From: Actinoplanes sp. KI2
GTDB lineage: Bacteria > Actinomycetota > Actinomycetes > Mycobacteriales > Micromonosporaceae
Length of the DNA stretch: 64,000 nt
NCBI RefSeq assembly: GCF_025630775.1
Contig: NZ_JAOSZE010000014.1
Span: 124,001-188,000 of the forward strand
Reading direction: 5' to 3'
In this document: piece after piece, positions 25,508-34,236 of the stretch
Layout: each line of letters starts with the position of its first letter
How positions within the stretch are numbered: position 1 is the first letter of the stretch
Position numbers and translations under genes: made by a program
Notes under the pieces: generated by a model
The model's input: the letters and a program-made list of their open reading frames with translations, nothing else
Told to the model about the DNA's origin: nothing
Databases searched by the model: none

Positions 25508-26662
25508 TCAGCCCTTCAGGAGCTGCCGGGCCATGACGATGCGCTGCACCTGGTTGGTGCCCTCGTAGATCTGGGTGATCTTGGCGTCGCGCATCATGCG
25601 CTCGACCGGGTAGTCGCGGGTGTAGCCGTAGCCGCCGAGCAGCTGGACGGCGTCGGTGGTGATCTCCATGGCGGCGTCCGAGGCGAAGCACTTGGCCGCC
25701 GCGCCGAAGTAGGTCAGGTCGGCGTCGCCGCGCTCGCTCTTCGCCGCGGCGGCGTAGGTGAGCTGGCGGGCCGCCTCGAGCTTCATGCCCATGTCGGCGA
25801 GCATGAACTGGATGCCCTGGAAGTCGGCGATGGGCTTGCCGAACTGCTTGCGCTCCTGGATGTAGCCCTTGGCGAAGTCGAGCGCGCCCTGCGCGATGCC
25901 GAGCGCCTGGGCCGCGATGGTCACCCGGGTGTGGTCGAGCGTCTTCATGGCCGTGGCGAAGCCGGTGCCCTCGTCGCCGATCATGCGGGAGGCGGGGATC
26001 CGGACGTTGTCGAAGTAGACCTCGCGGGTCGGCGAGCCCTTGATCCCCAGCTTCTTCTCCGGCGCACCGAACGACACCCCCTCGTCCGCCTTCTCGACGA
26101 CGAAGGCGGAGATGCCGCGGGAGCGGGCGGACGGGTCGGTCGCCGCGAAGACGGTGTAGAACTCCGAGACGCCGGCGTTGGTGATCCACCGCTTCACGCC
26201 GTTGAGCACCCAGAAGTCACCGTCGCGGACCGCCCGGGTGGTCATCGAGGCGGCGTCCGAGCCCGCTTCCGGCTCGGAGAGGCAGTACGAGAACATCGCC
26301 TCGCCCGCGGCGACCTTCGGCAGGTACTGCTGCTTGACCGACTCGGACGCCGACAGCAGCAGCGGCAGCGTCCCCAGCTTGTTCACCGCCGGGATCAGCG
26401 AGGACGACGCGCAGGCCCGGGCCACCTCTTCGATGACGATCGCCGTGGCGAGCGCGTCGGCGCCCGCTCCCCCGTACTCGGCCGGGATGTGCGGCGCGTG
26501 GAAGTCCGACGACCGCAAGGCATCGTAGGACGCCTTGGGGAACTCCCCGGTCTCGTCCGCCTCGGCGGCATGGGGCGCCACCCGGGCGTCGCAGACCTCG
26601 CGCACCGCTGCGCGGATGGTCTCGTGGTCCTCCGGCAGCCGGTATACGTCGAACTCAGACAT
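25508..26662 (-). CDS. Acyl-CoA dehydrogenase
   Basis: A 384-residue FAD enzyme that oxidises acyl-CoA to the 2-enoyl-CoA. Signature 1 is YCLSEPEAGSDAASM at about residues 127-141, followed by WITNAGVSEFYTVFA. Signature 2 is QLLGGYGYTRDYPVERMMRDAKI at about 340-362. The catalytic glutamate is in IYEGTNQVQRIVMARQLL near the end. The length is typical. ATG 26662 has AAAGGG 9 nt upstream. Chain-length preference cannot be told from sequence, and no electron-transfer flavoprotein or thiolase gene is adjacent. Confidence 0.92.
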   Translation of the reverse strand: MSEFDVYRLPEDHETIRAAVREVCDARVAPHAAEADETGEFPKASYDALRSSDFHAPHIPAEYGGAGADALATAIVIEEVARACASSSLIPAVNKLGTLPLLLSASESVKQQYLPKVAAGEAMFSYCLSEPEAGSDAASMTTRAVRDGDFWVLNGVKRWITNAGVSEFYTVFAATDPSARSRGISAFVVEKADEGVSFGAPEKKLGIKGSPTREVYFDNVRIPASRMIGDEGTGFATAMKTLDHTRVTIAAQALGIAQGALDFAKGYIQERKQFGKPIADFQGIQFMLADMGMKLEAARQLTYAAAAKSERGDADLTYFGAAAKCFASDAAMEITTDAVQLLGGYGYTRDYPVERMMRDAKITQIYEGTNQVQRIVMARQLLKG

Positions 26663-26940
26663 GAAGATGGCCCTTTCGCCAAGACGAGGAGTACCCCAAT
26701 GTTACTGGCAAGTAGCGGGCACCCACCAGCGTTCGACCGGTATGCCGGACGTGACACTTCCCGGCACCGCCAGTGGGCATTTCGGTGGCGGGTCGCCCAT
26801 CCGCGTGACAAGGTCTGCGGCGTTTCGCGCCCGTTTCCATAGATCTACGCCCGCGTGAGCCTGTTCTAATGAGGTGTCGTACCGGCATGCTCTAGTCATC
26901 CCCGGATGACTGGGCCGCCGGTGGGTGTCGAGGAGGTGCC
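26663..26940. other. Divergent intergenic region
   Basis: A 278-bp gap between acyl-CoA dehydrogenase and the giant membrane protein. It has no supported ORF. AGGAGG at 26930-26935 is a strong ribosome site for GTG 26941. Confidence 0.45.
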
Positions 26941-29900
26941 GTGGCGCAGGCTGGACAGTCCGACAGCTACGACGAGGAGCTGGCTCGGATCGATGCCTCC
27001 ATCGCGGAACTGAAGATCCGCGATATGAACGCGGCCAAGGAGCGCACGCAGATCGCCGCCAAGATCCAGGCGGCGCAGTTCCAGCGCGACATCCTGTCGC
27101 ACGCGAACACCCAGGCAAAAGCGAAAAAAGCAAAGAATCGTCGCGTACGGCGGAGGCCCGGCCCGGACTTCCCGCCGCCCCCGCCGCCGGGCGCGCATCA
27201 GGGCGAGGAGCCTCCGCCGCCGCCCGGGGCCCGGCCCACCGGAGCACCACCCCCGGCCGGCTCCACCCCGCCCCGCGACACCCCACCGCCCCCACCCGGC
27301 GCCCGGCCGGCCGCCGCACCGGCAGGCGGTCCCCGAGGCGGCACCGGCACCGCACCGGCGGGCGGTCCCCGAGGCGGCACCGGCCGCGCTACCGGCCCCC
27401 GCCCCGACTGGGCGCCGCCCGGCTCCGCGCACACCGGCCCGCCCGGCGTGGCCACCGACGGCGTGACCGCGCTGGTCGACGACCCGCCGCCGACCGAACG
27501 GGTCGGGCCGCCGCGCGAGCGGTCCGGCCCGCCGCCGCGCCGGGTCGGTCTCACCGGCGGCGAGCAGCACCCACCCGAGGCGTCCACCCAGTCGGTGCAA
27601 AACATCCTGCTCGCCATCGGCGCGCTGCTCATCGGCGTGGCCGCCGTGGTCTTCTCCGGCGTCGCGGTCAGCAACCCGCTGGCCCGCGCGGTCATCCTGG
27701 CGATCTGCACCTCGGTCGCCCTGGTCGCCGCGCCCGGGATCGCGAAGCGCGGGCTGAGCTCGACCGCCGAGACCGTCGCGGCGGTCGGCCTGGCCCTGCT
27801 GCCGATGACCCTGTACGTGCTGCACGGCACCTCGCTGACCGGCCGCGACCGGGTCTCGCTGCCGCTCTACCTCGGCGTCACCTTCGCGATCACCTCGGTC
27901 GCGTCGTTCCTGTACGCCACCGCGGTCCGGCTCAGCGCGCCCCGGTACGCCACCGTCGTCGCCCTGCAACCGGTGCCGCTGCTGCTCGCGTACCCGTCGA
28001 TCCAGAGCCCGGCCGGCTGGGGCATGGCCCTGGCCGTGGTGGCGCTGCTCGACCTGTTCCTGCTGACCACCGTGATCCGCGGCGGCCGGCTCGTGCCGCA
28101 GTGGCCGATCGGCCGTCCGGTCGCGGCCGACCGCGAGACGCTGGCCGCCGCCGACGCGGGCGCGGCCGACTACCTTCGCCGCGGCGACCCGGCCGACCCG
28201 GCGACCCATGCCCCCGGCTCCCCGCCGCGCCCCGAGTCGCGGCCCGAGGAGCCCGACCTGATCATCGGCGCGATGACCGGGCAGCGCCGCCGGTGGCTGC
28301 GTACCCGGATCTTCCCCGGCCCCCGGCCGGCCGGCGCCCCCGCCGCCGCCTCGGCCTCGCTGACCCCGCCGGCCACCCCGCCGTCGGCGGACTGGCTGCG
28401 CGAGCTCACCTTCGCGCTGCTCTGCGTGGCCAGCGCGGGCGCACTGCTCTACTCGTCGGTGGCGCTGCTGCAGGCCAGCATCGTGCCGGACGCGGTGCGC
28501 TCGGCCTTCGTGCTGGTGCTGGCCTCGGTCGTCGCGGTCGCCGCGGCCGGCCTGCTGCAAAACCTGCCGGCCCGGAACATCACCGGCGGCGTGCTCACCC
28601 TCGCGGTGATCGGCTCGGCGGCCCGGATCGCCGACGTGGTCGACCCGCGCTGGACGCTGGTGGTGGCCGCCGCCGCGGTGGCGGTCACCGGCGCGGTGAT
28701 CGGTCTGCTGCCCGCCCCGATCCGGTCCGGCCCGGAGATCGCCTCGGCGGCCGCACTGGTGATCATCGGGATCTTCCTGACCGTCGACGGCATCCGGGCC
28801 GCGCTCGCCCCGCTGCAGGCCGCCCGCCCGGTCTGGCACGCCGACACGGCCGCGTACGCGCAGAAGATCGCCGAGGCGGCCGGGCCGTCCGGCTGGCTGC
28901 TCGCGTTCGCCGCGCTGCTGGTCACCATCGCCGCCGCGCTGGCGCTGCCGCGCAGCTGGCGGCACGAGGGCGCGGTGATCGGCGCCGCGCTGACCGCGCT
29001 GGCCGTGCCCGCCTCGCTCGGCCTGCGCTGGTCCGAGGCGCCCTGGCCGCTGGTGCTCGCCTCGATCGCGATCGGCGCCGCCGGCCTGGCCGCGAGCAGC
29101 CGCCGGATAGCCATCACGCACGTCGCCGCGGCGGGCGCGGTCGGCCTGTTCGGCGCGGGCGCGGCGCTCAGCGCCGCCTGGCTCACCGCGGCCGTACTCA
29201 CCGCGCTGGCCGGGGCCGGCGTGATGATCGCCGTGGCCGCCCGGCAGATCCCGATCCGGCTGTACGCGTGGCTGGTCGGCGACTGGGCCTCCGGCGCCGC
29301 CGCGCTCGCCCTGCCCGGCGCGGTGGTCACCGGCGCGCTCGCGGTCGCCGACCAGGGCCAGGGCCCGCCGCCCACCGAGGCAGTCACCGTGCCCGCGCTG
29401 GCCGTCGGCTTCCTGACCGTCGCCGCCACGCTCAGCTATGCCGCCGTCTTCCAGGTGGCCCGCCGCGAGATCAGCGCGCCGCTCACCGTCGGCACCGGCC
29501 TGGGCGCGATCGCGCTGGCCATGGCCGCGCTGCTCGCGCCGGGCGCGACCCCGCCCGACATCTGGGTGGGCGCGCTGCTGCTGGTCGCCGCCGGCCTGCT
29601 GTTCTTCGCCAAGTCGATCGACAACGGCCGGCGCAGCGACCGGATGCTGGACGGGCCGGACATCGCGGCGGCCGCCGCCACGGTCGCGATCTGCGGCGCG
29701 CTGGCCCGGGTGTTCGCGCTGGCCTTCCCGAACGCGCCGCTGGCCGTGGCCGGCGTGGTCGTGCTGATCGTCTCGCTCGGCGTGGCCGCCCTGCCCGACG
29801 AGTGGCGCCGCGGCCCGGTCCGCGGGCTCGCCGCCGCCGGCGTGGTGGTCGGCGCGATCGCCGGCTGGCAGGCCCTCGCCGGCGGGCTGCGGATCATCGC

Positions 29901-32259
29901 GCTGCACGGCTCGGTGTGGGCCGCCGACCTGACGCAATACCCGACGAACCCACCGGCGGGCGCCTGGCAGGCCCCGTTCACGCTGGTCGTGGTGGCCATC
30001 GCGGCCGGCTTCGCGGCACCCCGGCCGTGGTCGTACGCGATCTCGGCAACCGCCGGCGCGCTCGCCACGATCGGGCTGCCGTTCGCCATCGGACTGCCCT
30101 GGTGGTCCCCGCTGCTGGTCGGCGGCGCGGTCGCGCTGGCGTACGCGATGGCCTCGATCGCCGCGGCCGACCCGCGCGCCGCCCTCTGCCGCGCCGGGGC
30201 GGCCGCCGCCGTGCTGCTGCACGCGGCCGGCGCCGGGCTGGCCCGCCCATGGTCGACCTGCGTGGCGCTGCTGCTGATCACCACGATCGGCGCGCTCACC
30301 GCCGCGATGGCCCGCACCCCGGTCGCCTTCACGATCGCCCCCGAGGACGCACCACCGCCGGAGACGGGCCGCTTCTGGGTCCCGGTCATCACCGAGGCCG
30401 ACCTGGCCCGCGACGACACCGGCATGCCCCGGCACCGGGCCCAGATCGGCGGCATGGCCACCGGGGCGGTGCTGCTGGCGCTGCCCGGTGTCTTCGCCGC
30501 GCTCGCCGGCGACCAGGGGCAGAACGCCCAAGTGCTGCTGACCGCCGCGCTCGCCGCGTCGAGCCTCAGCCTGGCCGCGCTCGCGCTGATCGGCCGCTGG
30601 ATCCCGCAGTACCTGCCCTGGGCCACGGTCGGCCTGGTGCTCGGCGCGACGATCACGGCGTTCGCGTCGATCCCCACGCCGTACTCCACGGCCCTCTATG
30701 CCGCCGCCGCGGCCCTGCTCGGCGTGCTCGCCGAACTGCTGCGCGGCGCCACCCCCGCGCCCGGCCTCACGGTCGCACGCACCCGCTCGTGGGCGGACGG
30801 CCGGTACCAGTCGGCCCGCTGGACCAGCCTGCGCCCGAGCGGCCTGAGCGGCCGCTGGCTGGTCGACCCGGCCACCAGCGCGGTGCTGCTCGCCCTGATC
30901 CCCACGGTGCTGGCCCTCTTCTCGATCGCACCCGCCCTCAAGGCCGCGCTGATCGACCCGCTGCAGCAGATCAAGCACATCTGGGCGGGCCCGATCCCGG
31001 CCCTCGCCCAGCCCGACGCCGGCCACGTGACCGGCAGCAGTGTGCTGGCCATCGTGCTGCTCACCGGCGCCTCGGCGCTGGCCGCGATCGGCTTCGGCGG
31101 CAAGACCTCCGAGGCCGTCCCGGTGATCCTGCCCGGCCTGGCGATCAGCATCCTGATCGCGCCGATCGCCCTGGGCCTCCCGTTCCCGGCCGCGACCAGC
31201 GCCGGCCTGGTGGTCTTCACGATCGTCATGCTGGGCCTCGCGCTCACCCCGCCGCCCGCCGCCACGCACGCCCCGATGCTCCGCGCCGTCCGCCGGATCG
31301 TCTTCGTGGTCGGTCTCGCCGCCGGCAACGCGGGCCTGGCCGGCAGCCTCGCCCAGCAGAACCTCACGCTGTTCACGCTCGGCTCCGCGGTCGGCGTCGG
31401 CCTGGTCGCCGCGCTGGCCGGCCGCAGCCAGCTAGCCCGCGTCCTGGGCTGGCTGTTCGTCGCCGTGATGGCCCAGCTGTTCGTGCTGGCCGCGTGCATC
31501 GCCGGCGGGGTGGCCCGCCAGTGGGCCGCCTTCGGTGTGCTCGGCGTCGGCGCCGCCCTGCTCATCATCGAGGCCACCGTTCCGCGGCTCGGCCTGCCGC
31601 AGTACCGCCGCGAGGCCACCACCGTCGAGTGGGCCGGCTACACGTCCGCGGTGCTGGCCGGCGCGCTCGCCTTCGACGCGCCCGCCCACCTGGCCGCGCT
31701 GCTGGCCGCCTGGGGCGCGGTGCTCGGCCTGGCGGCGTCCCGGGCCGGCCGCTCCCCCAGCCAGCGCCGGCTGCTGTTCTGGCTGGCCGTCGGCTTCGAG
31801 ATCGTCGGCTGGTGGCTGTTCATCGCGCTGGCCGACGTGGCCCTCCCCGAGGCATACACTCTGCCGTTCGCGGCGCTGGCGCTGGCGGTGGGCATCGTCG
31901 AGTCCCGCACCCGCACCGATCTGAGCAGCTGGGCCGCGTACGGGCCGTCCCTGCTGGCGGCGTTCGTCCCGACGATCGGCATCGTGCTGGCGGGCGACGG
32001 TGGCGAGCTGCGCGAGGTCCTGCTGCTGCTCACCGCCGTGGCCACCCTGATCATCGGCTCGACCTACCGGCAACAGGCTCCGGTCGTGGTCGGCGCGGTG
32101 GCCACCATCTTCGCGGCGATCCATTTCGCGGTGACGCTGGTCGGCCCGTGGGTGGTGCTGCTGCCGCTCGGCGTCCTCCTGCTGGTCTTCGGCGCCACCA
32201 ACGAGAACCGCCGCCGCACCCGCGAGGGCCTCCGCAACCGCCTGGTCAACCTGCGCTGA
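26941..32259 (+). CDS. Giant polytopic membrane protein with coiled-coil and proline-rich N-terminus
   Basis: A 1772-residue protein. Residues ~8-60 predict a coiled coil (DEELARIDASIAELKIRDMNAAKERTQIAAKI), followed by a short Lys/Arg-rich stretch and a ~130-residue Pro/Gly/Ala-rich linker (PPPPPGAHQGEEPPPP). From ~215 to the end there are several dozen hydrophobic segments, and a cytoplasmic-looking loop (RPVAADRETLAAADAG through RRRWLRTRIFPGPRP) around residues 395-465. There is no transporter, transferase or protease motif that I recognise. GTG 26941 follows AGGAGG perfectly. Similar very large membrane proteins occur in actinomycetes, but I know of no assigned role. It stands alone between genes of opposite strand. 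Confidence 0.72.
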   Translation: MAQAGQSDSYDEELARIDASIAELKIRDMNAAKERTQIAAKIQAAQFQRDILSHANTQAKAKKAKNRRVRRRPGPDFPPPPPPGAHQGEEPPPPPGARPTGAPPPAGSTPPRDTPPPPPGARPAAAPAGGPRGGTGTAPAGGPRGGTGRATGPRPDWAPPGSAHTGPPGVATDGVTALVDDPPPTERVGPPRERSGPPPRRVGLTGGEQHPPEASTQSVQNILLAIGALLIGVAAVVFSGVAVSNPLARAVILAICTSVALVAAPGIAKRGLSSTAETVAAVGLALLPMTLYVLHGTSLTGRDRVSLPLYLGVTFAITSVASFLYATAVRLSAPRYATVVALQPVPLLLAYPSIQSPAGWGMALAVVALLDLFLLTTVIRGGRLVPQWPIGRPVAADRETLAAADAGAADYLRRGDPADPATHAPGSPPRPESRPEEPDLIIGAMTGQRRRWLRTRIFPGPRPAGAPAAASASLTPPATPPSADWLRELTFALLCVASAGALLYSSVALLQASIVPDAVRSAFVLVLASVVAVAAAGLLQNLPARNITGGVLTLAVIGSAARIADVVDPRWTLVVAAAAVAVTGAVIGLLPAPIRSGPEIASAAALVIIGIFLTVDGIRAALAPLQAARPVWHADTAAYAQKIAEAAGPSGWLLAFAALLVTIAAALALPRSWRHEGAVIGAALTALAVPASLGLRWSEAPWPLVLASIAIGAAGLAASSRRIAITHVAAAGAVGLFGAGAALSAAWLTAAVLTALAGAGVMIAVAARQIPIRLYAWLVGDWASGAAALALPGAVVTGALAVADQGQGPPPTEAVTVPALAVGFLTVAATLSYAAVFQVARREISAPLTVGTGLGAIALAMAALLAPGATPPDIWVGALLLVAAGLLFFAKSIDNGRRSDRMLDGPDIAAAAATVAICGALARVFALAFPNAPLAVAGVVVLIVSLGVAALPDEWRRGPVRGLAAAGVVVGAIAGWQALAGGLRIIALHGSVWAADLTQYPTNPPAGAWQAPFTLVVVAIAAGFAAPRPWSYAISATAGALATIGLPFAIGLPWWSPLLVGGAVALAYAMASIAAADPRAALCRAGAAAAVLLHAAGAGLARPWSTCVALLLITTIGALTAAMARTPVAFTIAPEDAPPPETGRFWVPVITEADLARDDTGMPRHRAQIGGMATGAVLLALPGVFAALAGDQGQNAQVLLTAALAASSLSLAALALIGRWIPQYLPWATVGLVLGATITAFASIPTPYSTALYAAAAALLGVLAELLRGATPAPGLTVARTRSWADGRYQSARWTSLRPSGLSGRWLVDPATSAVLLALIPTVLALFSIAPALKAALIDPLQQIKHIWAGPIPALAQPDAGHVTGSSVLAIVLLTGASALAAIGFGGKTSEAVPVILPGLAISILIAPIALGLPFPAATSAGLVVFTIVMLGLALTPPPAATHAPMLRAVRRIVFVVGLAAGNAGLAGSLAQQNLTLFTLGSAVGVGLVAALAGRSQLARVLGWLFVAVMAQLFVLAACIAGGVARQWAAFGVLGVGAALLIIEATVPRLGLPQYRREATTVEWAGYTSAVLAGALAFDAPAHLAALLAAWGAVLGLAASRAGRSPSQRRLLFWLAVGFEIVGWWLFIALADVALPEAYTLPFAALALAVGIVESRTRTDLSSWAAYGPSLLAAFVPTIGIVLAGDGGELREVLLLLTAVATLIIGSTYRQQAPVVVGAVATIFAAIHFAVTLVGPWVVLLPLGVLLLVFGATNENRRRTREGLRNRLVNLR

Positions 32260-32277
32260 TCGCCGCCCTTCCCGGCG

Positions 32278-33099
32278 TCACGAGACCCGCATCCCGGCGG
32301 CACCGACCGGGAACGGGCCGGGCCGGCCGGTGAGGGCCTGGTAGTCGGCGTTCAGGGCGGCGACGTCGATGCCCTGCTGAAACTGGGTGGTGCCGACCGC
32401 TTCGGGCCAGATGCACACCCAGCCCTCGGTGACCTGCCGCCGCCAGAACACGTCGGTGGTGCCGACCACCTCGGCCCAGGTGACGACTTCGACGTCGGCG
32501 CCGGACGGCGCGGAGGTGTACGCCCCGGCGAGGACGGCGTGCCCGCCCCACTCCTGGCTGGGCTGGTAGTCCCAGAGGCCGCTGTCGGTCTGGGCGTGCT
32601 GCGCGATCTCGAGGTCGCAGCCGAGCAGCAGGAACCCGAAGATGGCGATGGCGGCGCGCACCTCGTCGAGGTCGGTGACGTCGACTTTCGCCTCGGCCAG
32701 GGACCGGACACCGCCGAGGCCGGCGTTGCGGACCGCGGCGAGCATGGTGGCCATCTCGACGCCGTTGTCGCCGGCGCCGGTGTCCGGGTCGAAGTCGGGG
32801 TTGCCGGAGGCCCGGTACAGGTCGAACACCTCGGCCTGGGTGGGTGACTCCTCGGCGCCGGCGAGTATGCGGGTGACGAGCTTCCGTGAGTTCGCCACCG
32901 CGGCGGGGCCGCAGTCGCCGTACTGGTCGTTCTCGTACAGGCCCCAGTCGGTGACCTGGGTGAGGTGGTCGGCGGCGAGCGGGTGCGGCGGTGGCGCCGC
33001 GGCGAGGATGCGGGACAGTTCGAGGACCGGCCGGTTGGGGTCCGAGGGGCGCAGGCCGAGGCGGCGGCCGGGCATTGTCAGCGTCTCGAAGGTGTTCAC
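32278..33099 (-). CDS. Cysteine-peptidase-like protein (C39/papain-like fold)
   Basis: A 273-residue protein with a possible Cys-His pair: QYGDCGPAAVANSRKLV (about residue 60) and GGHAVLAGAYT (about residue 187), preceded by WGLYENDQYGDC and followed by WGEV-like strands. This spacing and the C-G-P-A / G-G-H-A blocks resemble papain-like or C39-like peptidases. There is no signal peptide, ABC-transporter domain or substrate leader nearby. Start GTG 33099 follows a strong AGAGGGGGA site. A peptidase, transglutaminase-like or inactive binding role is possible; I cannot decide. Confidence 0.5.
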   Translation of the reverse strand: MNTFETLTMPGRRLGLRPSDPNRPVLELSRILAAAPPPHPLAADHLTQVTDWGLYENDQYGDCGPAAVANSRKLVTRILAGAEESPTQAEVFDLYRASGNPDFDPDTGAGDNGVEMATMLAAVRNAGLGGVRSLAEAKVDVTDLDEVRAAIAIFGFLLLGCDLEIAQHAQTDSGLWDYQPSQEWGGHAVLAGAYTSAPSGADVEVVTWAEVVGTTDVFWRRQVTEGWVCIWPEAVGTTQFQQGIDVAALNADYQALTGRPGPFPVGAAGMRVS

Positions 33100-33297
33100 C
33101 GGTTCCCCCTCTACCTTGACTCCAGTCTGCGCGCTCGATTTTGGGCGAGTTGCGGCTTTTAGGAAGTTCGATGCCGGGACGGGAACGGTCGGCTTCGCCG
33201 GCCCGCCGGGACAACCCGGTGTGGCGCGAGGAGGGCGAGTTGCAACCAGGGTGGCGGGAAGGCGGGGACCGGTGCTCGCCTCGTACGGGAAAAGGGA
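33100..33297. other. Intergenic region
   Basis: A 198-bp gap between two minus-strand genes. A small plus-strand frame (33141-33341) exists but its composition (Arg/Gly/Ser) looks like antisense noise. Nothing supported. Confidence 0.4.
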
Positions 33298-33729
33298 TCA
33301 AGCGAGGGTCAGGGCCCGGACCACCTCGGGTTTGGGGTTGACCATCGCGGTGTCGCCGGCGATCACGGTGGGGACGGTCTCGTTGCCGTCGGCGACCGCG
33401 CGGACCGAGGCGGCGCCCGCCGGGTCGGCCCAGATGTCCACCCAATGGAGACGGTCGGCACGGCGGCCCAACGAAGCGCGCAAACGCATGCAGAACGGGC
33501 ACCCGGGTCGCCAGTAGACGATCGCGCGGCCGTCCTCGGCGCTGCGGGCGCGCGCTTGCGCGTCGGTGATCGACCTCGGGAAGGCGCGCGGCGAGACGAG
33601 CAGCGCGACGACGGCGAAGAAGAGGAACCAGCCGGCGGCCGAGCCGACATTTCCCGCGGCCAGCGACGTGGCGCCGACGAACAGGGCCACGGCGAACGCG
33701 CCGATCGACAGTCGCCAACGCCGGGCCAT
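33298..33729 (-). CDS. Membrane-anchored glutaredoxin/mycoredoxin-like protein
   Basis: A 143-residue protein with two N-terminal hydrophobic segments (LSIGAFAVALFVGATSLAAG and WFLFFAVVALLVSP) followed by a thioredoxin-fold domain. The redox motif CPFC sits in VYWRPGCPFCMRLRASLG, with the cis-proline in ETVPTVIAG, as in mycoredoxins and NrdH-like proteins. In mycothiol-using bacteria such proteins reduce mixed disulfides with mycothiol. The gene starts 9 nt after purE on the same strand and is probably in the purK-purE transcript. Topology suggests the redox domain is tethered to the membrane; its side cannot be told. Confidence 0.8.
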   Translation of the reverse strand: MARRWRLSIGAFAVALFVGATSLAAGNVGSAAGWFLFFAVVALLVSPRAFPRSITDAQARARSAEDGRAIVYWRPGCPFCMRLRASLGRRADRLHWVDIWADPAGAASVRAVADGNETVPTVIAGDTAMVNPKPEVVRALTLA

Positions 33730-33738
33730 GCGCCGACG

Positions 33739-34236
33739 TTACCCCAGGAGGCGGTCGCGCAGGGCGGCGTCCTTCTCCGCGACCAGCTTTTCGAGGCTCG
33801 CCTGGAAGGCCGACATCCTCGCCCGCAAGGCCAGGTCGGAGGCGCCGAGAATGCGCACCGCCAGCAGGCCGGCATTGCGAGCGCCGCCGATGGAAACGGT
33901 GGCGACCGGTACGCCGGCCGGCATTTGGACGATCGACAGGAGCGAATCCATGCCGTCGAGGTGCTTGAGCGGGACCGGCACCCCGATCACCGGCAGCGGG
34001 GTCAGCGCGGCGACCATGCCCGGCAGGTGGGCCGCGCCGCCGGCGCCCGCGATGATGGCCCGGATGCCGCGGTCGGCCGCCGACTCGGCGTAGTCGACCA
34101 TTTTGCGCACGGTGCGGTGCGCGGAGACCACGCCGACCTCGAAGGGCACCTCGAACTCGGCCAGCGCGACGGCCGCGGCCTCCATCGTGGACCAGTCGGA
34201 GTCGCTGCCCATGATGATGCCGACCACCGGTGCCAT
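33739..34236 (-). CDS. purE: N5-carboxyaminoimidazole ribonucleotide mutase
   Basis: A 165-residue class I PurE that converts N5-CAIR to CAIR in purine synthesis. The active-site sequences GSDSDW at the N-terminus and SAHRT at about residue 40 are present, with GAGGAAHLPGM and GGARNAGLLAVRIL completing the octameric fold core. ATG 34236 overlaps the purK TAA by one base (TAATG), so the two are co-translated. It needs PurK, encoded just upstream. Confidence 0.95.
   Translation of the reverse strand: MAPVVGIIMGSDSDWSTMEAAAVALAEFEVPFEVGVVSAHRTVRKMVDYAESAADRGIRAIIAGAGGAAHLPGMVAALTPLPVIGVPVPLKHLDGMDSLLSIVQMPAGVPVATVSIGGARNAGLLAVRILGASDLALRARMSAFQASLEKLVAEKDAALRDRLLG

Noticed and set aside
26896..31269. 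A 1457-codon minus-strand frame opposite the giant membrane protein
   Set aside because: Arg/Gly/Asp/Gln-rich low-complexity product without motifs; the plus strand has a perfect ribosome site and TM helices.
26925..32333. A longer alternative plus-strand frame (1802 codons) over the giant membrane gene
   Set aside because: Its product is Arg/Ala/Pro-rich without TM helices; the frame of GTG 26941 carries the AGGAGG site and the hydrophobic pattern.
33141..33341. Possible small plus-strand gene before the glutaredoxin-like gene
   Set aside because: Charged, low-complexity product; overlaps the 3' end of the opposite gene; no ribosome site.
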